Of a stretch of 8,473 nt of DNA, positions 1-5,967 are shown in pieces; the stretch's first letter is position 1, and every line of letters begins with the position of its first letter. The notes under the pieces were generated by a model that had not been told where the DNA came from, searched no databases, and saw only the letters and a list, made by a program, of their open reading frames with translations. Origin of the DNA: Gammaproteobacteria bacterium (GTDB taxonomy: Bacteria; Pseudomonadota; Gammaproteobacteria; Natronospirales; REEB76). The stretch covers positions 1 through 8,473 of the forward strand of contig DAHVFI010000114.1 in assembly GCA_027317045.1 (NCBI GenBank), written 5' to 3'. A program made the position numbers and the translations under genes.

Positions 1-2210
1 CCTGGCAGAATTCCGACCACTTCAATTTCGCGCCCCTGAACTATCTGGTGACGCCCAATGAGCGCACCAGCCTGTTCGTGCAGGGTCATTACGACCTGGC
101 CGACAACGTGACCTTCAGCACCATGGCCATTTACAACAATCGCGTGTCCCAGCAGGTGCTGGCGCCCTCGCCGTTGTTCATCGGTGCGGGCGGTTACGCG
201 CAAAACGGCTCAACCATCTCGATTTCGGCCCTGAACCCCTACAATCCCTATGGCAAAGGCCTGGTGGGTGTAAGTGCTCCCTACAGCGCCTCGGCGCCGG
301 CCTGTTTCACGGCGGGCAGCTGCGATGAGCTGTCGTTCTCGGGACGCCGTCCCCTGGAAATGGGCAACCGCGTGTTCCGGCAGAATGTGGACAGCTTCGC
401 GTTCCGCGGCGGGTTCACCGGCTATTTCAACATGCTGGGCAGTGAGTGGGACTGGGATCTGGGCTATAACTACGGCAAAAACTACGAGTCCGATGTCACC
501 AGCGGCCTGGTGAACACCGAGCGCCTGCAGACCGCCTTGGGTGCCGCGACGGTGGATCCCACCACGGGTGCCGTCATCAATACCGCGCCCTGCACCGTGG
601 GTGGTGTGGCGGTGGCAGGCTGCGTGCCGTTCAACTGGTTTGGCGGCTATAACTTGGCTACCGGGCAGGGCAGCATCACCCCAGCCATGGCCAACTATGT
701 GCTGTATGAGGATCACGCCGTCATCGAAGAGACCATGCGGGATTACACCGCCAACATCACCGGCAACCTGTTTAACCTTCCGGCCGGCCCGGTGGGCATG
801 GCCATCGGTGCGGAATCCCTCGAGCACGATGGTCTGGCACACCCCGAAGCCGTGACGCAGGAAGGCAATACCAGCGGCAACGTGACTCAGTCCACCAACG
901 GCAAGGAATCCACCAAGGCGGAATACGTCGAGTTCAATATCCCGCTGGTGGCCGATGTGCCGTTCATGAAGAATGTGAGCCTGGACATCGCCAACCGCTG
1001 GTCGCAATTCAAATGGGCGGGTGGCAATCCAGGCAATGCCAGCACGGGTGTGCAGCACTCTGCTTCCAACACCTCGGGCCGGGCGGCCCTGCGCTGGCAG
1101 GCCACCGACTCCCTGCTGCTGCGCGGGTCCTGGTCCCAGGGCTTCCGCATCCCCAGCATCAGTGAGTTCTTCTTGGGCGACAGCGACAGCTTCCCTACGC
1201 TGTCGGATCCGTGTGTGGCAAACAGGGCGCAAACGCAGCCGGGTGCTTGCGCGCCGAATACTGTCCAGCCAAATGCGCAGATCAAGACCACCGTCGGCGG
1301 CAATGCGAACCTGACGCCGGAGCGTTCCATCTCCCGGACCGGCGGCTTCGTGTACAGCCCCGACTGGCTGCCGGGCTTCGACATCAGCCTCGACTACTTC
1401 AAGATCGATGTGTTGAACGCGGTCAGCGCACTGCCGGCCCAGACCATCCTGAACGGGTGTTACATTGGCGGCAACGCGGGGTACTGCAACCTGATCACCC
1501 GCTCCAGCGGAGCCTATAACCAGGGCGGCTCGATCACCAATGTCACCGATACCGATATCAACATCGGCGGCATCAAGACCGAGGGTGTGGACTGGTTGAT
1601 GGACTACAAATTCCCGTCCACCGGCATCGGTGACTTCAAGGCCAGCTTTGACATGACGTTCACCAAACAGTACGTTGTGACCGAGGCCTATGGCTCTGGT
1701 CAGCCCGGCAGCCCGATCCTGAGCAGTCAGGAACTGTCAGGAACCACCGGCGGGGCTGGCGGCGCAGTCACCGGCGGTTTCCCGAAACGCCGCGGCAATC
1801 TCGGCATCAGCTGGAACTACGGCGACTGGTCGGCCATGTGGAACATGCAGTACATCAGCGCCATGATTGAGGACTGTAACGCCCTCAAAGGCACTGCTCC
1901 CGGTGTTGCTTCAGCGCTGATCGCTTCACGTTGCAGCCCCACCCCGGCGGCGTACCCCTTCGATCCGGGTAATGGCACTGTCGCGAACCCGGGAGTATCG
2001 CCAGTCAACCACATCGGCGCGACGGTTTATCATGACGTGTCGGTGACCTATCATCTGGATGCGTGGAATACTGATTTCACCTTCGGTATCCGCAACCTGT
2101 TTGACAGGCAGCCCCCAATCGCCATGTCGGCCTTCGCCAACAGCTTCCTGCCCACGTACTACCGGGCGCCGGGCCGGTTCTTCTACGCCCGCGTGGGGGT
2201 GAAGTTCTAA
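1..2210 (+). CDS. TonB-dependent outer-membrane receptor, C-terminal part (5' end outside window)
   Basis: This is the beta-barrel portion of a TonB-dependent receptor, an outer-membrane active transporter for iron chelates, cofactors, glycans or other large ligands, energised by TonB-ExbB-ExbD. The frame is open from base 3, so the GTG at 48 is an internal valine and not the start; the signal peptide, TonB box and plug lie upstream. Seen in the sequence: alternating amphipathic strands with aromatic girdles, a strand reading RGSWSQGFRIPSISEFF (1123-1173), the family-typical NLTPERS before a barrel strand (about 1309-1329), DISLDYFKID (1381-1410), NLFDRQPP near the end (about 2093-2116), and a C-terminal strand ending in phenylalanine (FFYARVGVKF), the usual outer-membrane sorting signal. 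Ten cysteines fall in five close pairs, probably loop disulfides. The family is clear. The substrate is not; the flanking oxygenases and sulfotransferases hint at a modified organic ligand rather than a simple siderophore. A strong terminator follows. Confidence -1.
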   Translation, partial: WQNSDHFNFAPLNYLVTPNERTSLFVQGHYDLADNVTFSTMAIYNNRVSQQVLAPSPLFIGAGGYAQNGSTISISALNPYNPYGKGLVGVSAPYSASAPACFTAGSCDELSFSGRRPLEMGNRVFRQNVDSFAFRGGFTGYFNMLGSEWDWDLGYNYGKNYESDVTSGLVNTERLQTALGAATVDPTTGAVINTAPCTVGGVAVAGCVPFNWFGGYNLATGQGSITPAMANYVLYEDHAVIEETMRDYTANITGNLFNLPAGPVGMAIGAESLEHDGLAHPEAVTQEGNTSGNVTQSTNGKESTKAEYVEFNIPLVADVPFMKNVSLDIANRWSQFKWAGGNPGNASTGVQHSASNTSGRAALRWQATDSLLLRGSWSQGFRIPSISEFFLGDSDSFPTLSDPCVANRAQTQPGACAPNTVQPNAQIKTTVGGNANLTPERSISRTGGFVYSPDWLPGFDISLDYFKIDVLNAVSALPAQTILNGCYIGGNAGYCNLITRSSGAYNQGGSITNVTDTDINIGGIKTEGVDWLMDYKFPSTGIGDFKASFDMTFTKQYVVTEAYGSGQPGSPILSSQELSGTTGGAGGAVTGGFPKRRGNLGISWNYGDWSAMWNMQYISAMIEDCNALKGTAPGVASALIASRCSPTPAAYPFDPGNGTVANPGVSPVNHIGATVYHDVSVTYHLDAWNTDFTFGIRNLFDRQPPIAMSAFANSFLPTYYRAPGRFFYARVGVKF

Positions 2211-2243
2211 GCACCGCTGTCAATAACAACAAGTCCGAAACCT

Positions 2244-2271
2244 GCGGCCCCGGAAACGGGGCCGCTTTTTT
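2244..2271 (+). terminator. Intrinsic terminator of the TonB-dependent receptor gene
   Basis: A perfect 9-bp GC-rich stem (GCGGCCCCG at 2244-2252 with CGGGGCCGC at 2257-2265) closes a GAAA tetraloop and is followed directly by six T residues (2266-2271). It starts 34 bases after the receptor stop codon. This is a textbook rho-independent terminator. It separates the receptor transcript from the REP elements and the convergent oxygenase gene. Confidence -1.
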
Positions 2272-2292
2272 GTACGGCGGTTGATATTGTGT

Positions 2293-2345
2293 GAGCGGCC
2301 GTCCCGGCCGCGATTCCGAAATCATCGCGGCGAGTATCGCCGCTC
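2293..2345. repeat. Inverted pair of REP-like palindromes (BIME-type)
   Basis: Two 22-base units face each other. The plus-strand unit (2293-2314) reads GAGCGGC-CGTCCCG-GCCGCGAT. The minus-strand unit (2324-2345) reads GAGCGGC-GATACTC-GCCGCGAT. The outer 15 bases are identical and only the 7-base centre differs. Each unit forms its own short hairpin (for example GCGGCCG/CGGCCGC at 2295-2311 and GCGGCGA/TCGCCGC at 2327-2343). The pair, nine bases apart, can also fold as one larger cruciform. Conserved arms with a variable loop in head-to-head orientation are the hallmark of bacterial REP/BIME elements, which are mobilised by RAYT transposases. No RAYT gene is in this window. The elements lie between the convergent receptor and oxygenase genes, the usual intergenic niche for REPs. 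Confidence -1.
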
Positions 2346-2387
2346 CCCAAACCCAAAGCCCTCTATTCTCTTCCTTCATCCTTATCT

Positions 2388-2412
2388 TGTGGGAGCCGCC
2401 CAGCTGCGATTC
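2388..2412 (+). repeat. Third REP-like unit, diverged or shortened
   Basis: The stretch TGTGGGAGCCGCC followed by CAGCTGCGATTC keeps the REP frame seen just upstream (GGGAGC... ending in GCGAT), but its centre is about four bases shorter (core GAGCCGC-CCAG-CTGCGAT, 2393-2410) and its stem is weaker. It lies 47 bases after the inverted pair, in the same orientation as the first unit. It is probably a decayed or variant REP copy. Confidence is moderate because the hairpin is imperfect. Confidence -1.
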
Positions 2413-2452
2413 TTTGAGGGTTGCCTTGACAGAGACTCCAGTCCCTCACAAG

Positions 2453-3160
2453 TCACCAAAGCTTGAGAGCGGGTTCGTCCATGGCGGCGCCGGCTTCCCG
2501 CACCCAGGCGTTGAACGCTACCGTGATGCGCTCACGCTGGCCGTAATAGGGGGCCACTTCATGCAGCAGATAGGAGGGGAACAGCAGTAACTGTCCCGCT
2601 GCCATCTGGAAGGCAATATCGCCGAACATGTAAGGGGGTTGCAGATGGGCGTTGCCCGGATCCAAGTACATGCCGGCGGTGCCGCGGGCCTCCAGGAAGC
2701 GCAGGGCGCCGCTATTGGGATGTTCCGGCGCCGGCTCGCCGGGATCCACGCAGTACACGCCCGACCAGGAGGCCATCGGATGGTTGTGCTGGGCGGTATA
2801 GCCCGCATACCGGGTCAGATGATACCAGCTGTGTTCATAAATGCGTAACCCGGCCATGTCCTCGCTGCTGTAGGTATTCAACTGGGCGATGACGTAACCG
2901 AGGGTCTGCAAGCAGAATTGCCGGAGGGTTTGTATCTCGGGCTCGGGGTTTGAGAACAGGTCAAAACCGCTTTCATAGACCGCGACTTTGATAACCGGAG
3001 TCGGGACAGAGCTGCGTTTACGGCTGGGATCCTTTTCCCATTGCAGGAATAAGCTTCGCAGATTCTGGTTCAGACCCTCGCAGCTCGGCATCATTGTCTG
3101 GATGACAGGTGATGTGAATACCGGCTGTACGCTGATGCCTGGGCGGTTCATTGACGGCAT
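2453..3160 (-). CDS. Putative 2OG-Fe(II) oxygenase (TIGR02466 / PF13759-like)
   Basis: This 235-residue protein is a likely soluble Fe(II)/2-oxoglutarate dioxygenase that hydroxylates an unknown substrate. Seen: the double-stranded beta-helix signature of this family, with an N-terminal metal motif HNHPMASWSGVY (His125, His127), a central GALRFLEARG segment (151-160), then AAGQLLLFPSYLLHEVAP with the distal His200, and an RITVAFN strand whose Arg211 should bind the 2OG carboxylate. HxHP rather than HxD is, as I recall, usual for this group. The length fits the family. There is no signal peptide or membrane segment. The start at 3160 has only a weak GGA about nine bases upstream, and Met4 (3151) is an alternative. 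It lies 62 bases downstream of the hydroxylase-sulfotransferase fusion on the same strand, so co-transcription is likely. Family assignment is firm; substrate is unknown. Confidence -1.
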   Translation of the reverse strand: MPSMNRPGISVQPVFTSPVIQTMMPSCEGLNQNLRSLFLQWEKDPSRKRSSVPTPVIKVAVYESGFDLFSNPEPEIQTLRQFCLQTLGYVIAQLNTYSSEDMAGLRIYEHSWYHLTRYAGYTAQHNHPMASWSGVYCVDPGEPAPEHPNSGALRFLEARGTAGMYLDPGNAHLQPPYMFGDIAFQMAAGQLLLFPSYLLHEVAPYYGQRERITVAFNAWVREAGAAMDEPALKLW

Positions 3161-3222
3161 GTGAAGTTTCCGGGGTTGCCGAGTATCAGCGCCATATTAA
3201 AAGCAGCTCTGGTTACTTACAA

Positions 3223-5067
3223 TCACAGCTGGTGATCCAGTCCGTTGATGCGGGCCTCTACCGGGTTGATCAGGTCCATGACGCGGTCGATGTCTTGTTT
3301 ATGACTTAACCATTTATCGGGGGCGGGCGGAGTAAGGGTGTGGCGTGATAAGGGCAAGCCATGGTTCTCCGGCCGATCCATAAGCGATGCCGGTGAAAGC
3401 TTACAGAATTCACACAGTCTGTCGGCGGCATCAGCGGGAGAAGCAGTGAATTCCTCATATGACAGGCTGCGCCAGCGTTCAGCAGGCAAGTACATAAGGC
3501 TGTCGAGGATGGCTGAATTTGCTGCGCACCACTGGTGTGCTGCAATGGCGGCAAGATCATCCGGCGGCAGTTTTTGCCAATCGGGTGTGAGCAGCAACGA
3601 CCATGGCGGGCCACGCCATCCAGGCAGGTTACGGTAAGTGATAAATTTCCCGGAGCTCCAGGCTTCCATCATGCTGGCAAGGTTTGGCTGGGGGGCACGG
3701 TGCAAAAAGATAAAAAAAGCATCTTCGAAAATCGCGTTCAGAAACGGCACTCGCAAGGCATTTTTGGGGGTTTTCTCAAGGAAACGCACTTGTTCAGGCC
3801 GGCCGGATACCGGCAGAAGCATGAAGTTTGCGCCAACATTGTTGCGCATTCTTTCTGCAAAAATCCGGCGGATTATTTCGGCTATATGCGGGCCTGCATC
3901 CGCAGCGCCTAGGGCGTTGGAGACATAGCCGCGGTCCGCGGGGGATAACCCAGTAAGGCTTTCAATTTCACCATGACTTTCATTGCCCAGCGCCCATATA
4001 TCCGGATGGCGTGACAGCGTCTCGTACAAGAGCGTGCTGCCGCTGCGCGGCGCGGCGAGAATGATGATCGGCCTGTCAAAGCGCGGAATTTGCAGGGGGC
4101 TTGCAACTCTAGCTTGTGGTGCCAGAAAAGCCTGTAAGTAGCTCTGCAGGATCTGGGCGAATGACATGCCGTTACTTGATAGGTGTACATCAGCAAAAAG
4201 CTGGCTAGCTTGATGGAGCGTACGTCGCAACAGTTCCTGATAGGCGCTGTATCTACCTGGGCCGGCGCTGTGGGCTGCCCAAATGGAACGCCAGTTATGC
4301 GCAAAATCAACCAGCAACAATTCCAGTTGACCGTAACATGCTTGTGCCGAGCTGGATTGGCGTAAATCAGCGAGCCATTCTTGCACAATGGCCAGGACAC
4401 TATCCGGGTGTACCGCCGGATCCCGGTTGTGCTGCTCGATGATGGACGCAGCCTTTTGTGCCGCATTGTAGGCAATTGTGCGTGGTTCCGGGGCTTTATT
4501 TGCAGCGGGGGCATGCGCAGAAATAATAGAGCCTTGCGACACCAGTCGCCAAAAGGCTGCACTGCCGACAGTGTCGATGACCAGATGAATGCGGGTGATA
4601 TTGGTATGGTTCAATACCTGATGATTGCGCCAGTTATCGAAGATCCAGGCCTCGCCGGCAGCCATGTGCACTTCGACGCCATCGCATATAAAGCGAACTC
4701 CGGGGTCAGTCACGATTGGAACATGAATGCGGGTGTGATCACGCCAATAATAGGCAATGTCGCTATGCGGCTTGACTTCGGCACCCGGGGCCAGGCGCAT
4801 GAGACGCGAGCGGCCAATTACCGTGTTGAAACTGGCAAATACCTGCAGCAGATAAGGGCATTGTTGCAGCCGCGGGGTAGCTGCCATAGAGCCAAAATCA
4901 TCATCATTGTCGGTACCGCCGTGCGAAATTAAGATGAGCGCTGAATTTCCTGCAAAATCCTGCGGGTGTTTCTGCCATTCGCTTTCCTCAAATTGAAGCG
5001 CTTCAGCAGCCAACCGCCCGGCATCGAATGCCAGCGGTAATTTCACGAACGGGGTCGGTAATTGCAT
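3223..5067 (-). CDS. Fusion protein: Asp/Asn beta-hydroxylase-type 2OG oxygenase + PAPS sulfotransferase
   Basis: This 614-residue protein appears to combine hydroxylation and sulfation. Residues about 1-170 are a PF05118-type Fe(II)/2OG domain: LAPGAEVKPHSD gives His101 and Asp103, NWRNHQVLNH gives the distal His149, and TRIHLVID gives Arg159 for 2OG. Its HxD triad and short size also resemble bacterial cis-proline hydroxylases of the same family, so the substrate could be a residue or a free amino acid. Residues about 175-325 are helical and unrecognised. Residues about 330-605 are a sulfotransferase domain: AAPRSGSTLL (338-347) is the 5'-phosphosulfate loop, FLEKTPKN (429-436) the conserved central motif, and Arg457 with Ser465 the 3'-phosphate site. 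Both active sites look intact. No export signal is seen. The ATG at 5067 lacks a Shine-Dalgarno sequence, but the hydroxylase domain starts right after it. It is the first gene of a probable operon with the oxygenase gene at 2453-3160. Confidence -1.
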   Translation of the reverse strand: MQLPTPFVKLPLAFDAGRLAAEALQFEESEWQKHPQDFAGNSALILISHGGTDNDDDFGSMAATPRLQQCPYLLQVFASFNTVIGRSRLMRLAPGAEVKPHSDIAYYWRDHTRIHVPIVTDPGVRFICDGVEVHMAAGEAWIFDNWRNHQVLNHTNITRIHLVIDTVGSAAFWRLVSQGSIISAHAPAANKAPEPRTIAYNAAQKAASIIEQHNRDPAVHPDSVLAIVQEWLADLRQSSSAQACYGQLELLLVDFAHNWRSIWAAHSAGPGRYSAYQELLRRTLHQASQLFADVHLSSNGMSFAQILQSYLQAFLAPQARVASPLQIPRFDRPIIILAAPRSGSTLLYETLSRHPDIWALGNESHGEIESLTGLSPADRGYVSNALGAADAGPHIAEIIRRIFAERMRNNVGANFMLLPVSGRPEQVRFLEKTPKNALRVPFLNAIFEDAFFIFLHRAPQPNLASMMEAWSSGKFITYRNLPGWRGPPWSLLLTPDWQKLPPDDLAAIAAHQWCAANSAILDSLMYLPAERWRSLSYEEFTASPADAADRLCEFCKLSPASLMDRPENHGLPLSRHTLTPPAPDKWLSHKQDIDRVMDLINPVEARINGLDHQL

Positions 5068-5110
5068 TGGTTTTTAAATTGAGTTGAGTCATTATTCCTG
5101 CATATTCAGG

Positions 5111-5139
5111 ATGTTACGTGAACTTCCGGAGTTTTCCAA
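5111..5139 (-). promoter_or_regulatory. Candidate sigma-70 promoter for the hydroxylase-sulfotransferase operon
   Basis: Reading the minus strand, TTGGAA (5134-5139) and TAACAT (5111-5116) are separated by exactly 17 bases. Each matches the sigma-70 consensus at four of six positions. Transcription would begin near 5104, giving a leader of about 37 bases before the ATG at 5067. The near-palindrome CCTGCATATTCAGG (5097-5110) would sit on the start site, a good place for an operator. Called from the sequence only. Confidence -1.
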
Positions 5140-5347
5140 GTATCCATGCAGTAACACGGAATGGAGATACCTGGGTTCATGGCCTTGGAGGCGCGCAGGA
5201 TTCAAGTACGCGGCCGGGTCCTGTCAGCCGCATTTTTTCGGCATGCTATTTGGGCTTGTCCTGCAGACGGTCAGGCTGCCGCCTGTGTGAATCTGTGCGT
5301 AAATGGCATACATCGAATTGGTATTATTTAAAGTACTTCCGGACATC

Positions 5348-5353
5348 TATAAT
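5348..5353 (+). promoter_or_regulatory. Candidate -10 box for the 184-residue oxygenase gene
   Basis: A perfect TATAAT lies 42 bases before the ATG at 5396. No good -35 hexamer is found at 16-18 bases (the 17-base position reads TATTTA), so this promoter may depend on an activator. The repeat ACTTCCGGA (5335-5343) lies just upstream of the box, where a regulator could act. The surrounding sequence is AT-rich, which fits a promoter. Confidence -1.
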
Positions 5354-5395
5354 TGACTTAAACTGGTGCGCACAAGCACGCGGAGGGCAGTGAAC

Positions 5396-5950
5396 ATGCA
5401 GGCGACCCGGCGGCATTCCATCGAGGGGCGCGAAGTACGGGTCTATGACGGCTTGCTGGCGGTCAATGATATCCATGGTCTGACAGCGGCATTCGAAAGC
5501 GGGGCATTCACCCGCAACGAGTTCGCCCGCCCCGAAACCGCCAGTTTTCGCCATTGGGTGCTGAATATCCCTCTGGAGACCGCCACACGGCTGCCGGTTT
5601 ACCAGCCGACGCTCACCGCCGCCAAGGAGTTTGCCGGTCAAGACACGTACAAAATTTACCGCTGCTACTGCAACCATGCCGCCTACGGAGATATGCTGTT
5701 CACTCACACGGATGCCCAGCCCGGCACCCGGGGATTGACCGCCTTGTGGTTTATCGCTCCGGAATGGAATGTGGAATGGGGCGGCGAAACGCTGTTCTTT
5801 GATTCCAGCATGGATGCGCAGGTGGCCGTCAGCCCCCGGCCCGGCCGCCTGGTGGTGTTTGACGGCAGTTTGACCCACGTGGGACGGCCGCCCAACCGCA
5901 TTTGCTACGCACCCCGTTACACCCTGGCCTTCAAGCTCGATTTGCAGTAA
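5396..5950 (+). CDS. 2OG-Fe(II) oxygenase (prolyl-hydroxylase-like fold)
   Basis: This 184-residue protein is a single-domain Fe(II)/2-oxoglutarate dioxygenase, probably cytoplasmic. Seen: the facial triad HTD (His104, Asp106) and His161 in FDGSLTHVGRPPNR, followed by PRYTLAFK, where Arg174 is placed to bind 2OG. The strand before the last His (PGRLVVFDG) and the WGGETLFFD segment (127-136) are typical of the 2OG-FeII_Oxy_3/4 and P4Hc type. The ATG at 5396 is chosen because GGAGGG (5382-5387) lies eight bases ahead; upstream in-frame GTGs at 5366 and 5390 are less likely. The gene ends 17 bases from the convergent TPR-hydroxylase gene, with no terminator between. It differs clearly in sequence from the other three oxygenase domains here, so it is not a recent duplicate. 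The substrate is unknown; a free amino acid, peptide or protein residue is possible. Confidence -1.
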   Translation: MQATRRHSIEGREVRVYDGLLAVNDIHGLTAAFESGAFTRNEFARPETASFRHWVLNIPLETATRLPVYQPTLTAAKEFAGQDTYKIYRCYCNHAAYGDMLFTHTDAQPGTRGLTALWFIAPEWNVEWGGETLFFDSSMDAQVAVSPRPGRLVVFDGSLTHVGRPPNRICYAPRYTLAFKLDLQ

Positions 5951-5967
5951 TAAATCCTGCGATGCGC

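Larger units (their letters stand above)
5068..5395. other. Divergent intergenic region with two promoters and no recognised gene
   Basis: This 328-base gap separates the minus-strand hydroxylase-sulfotransferase operon from the plus-strand oxygenase gene. It holds candidate promoters for both directions, a near-palindrome CCTGCATATTCAGG (5097-5110), and a 9-base direct repeat ACTTCCGGA (5122-5130 and 5335-5343), one copy inside each promoter. A 56-codon reading frame (5161-5331, +) and longer open frames through it have no recognisable family and no good ribosome site. I therefore treat the region as regulatory, possibly with remnants of lost coding sequence. No tRNA-like or clear terminator structure was seen. 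Confidence -1.

Noticed and set aside
48..50. GTG as the start of the receptor gene
   Set aside because: The frame is open back to base 3 with receptor-like sequence (FNFAPLNYL), and a receptor without its plug would not function. It is an internal valine.
210..1232. 340-codon open frame antisense to the receptor
   Set aside because: It is a shadow of the GC-rich receptor frame. The translation is low-complexity (many His, Arg, Gly) with no motif, while the plus-strand frame has clear barrel signatures.
2295..2343. Palindromes as a second intrinsic terminator
   Set aside because: The stems lack a following T-tract on either strand, and the conserved-arm, variable-loop pattern fits REP elements better.
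4381..4932. 183-codon plus-strand frame over the hydroxylase domain
   Set aside because: It lies antisense to a well-supported catalytic domain and has no recognisable motif or ribosome site.
5118..5393. 91-codon frame in the divergent intergenic region
   Set aside because: It starts at GTG without a ribosome site, runs through the TATAAT and Shine-Dalgarno region of the next gene, and shows no recognisable domain.
5324..5878. 184-codon minus-strand frame over the 184-residue oxygenase
   Set aside because: It is a shadow frame; the plus strand carries the HTD...H...R oxygenase motif and a good ribosome site.
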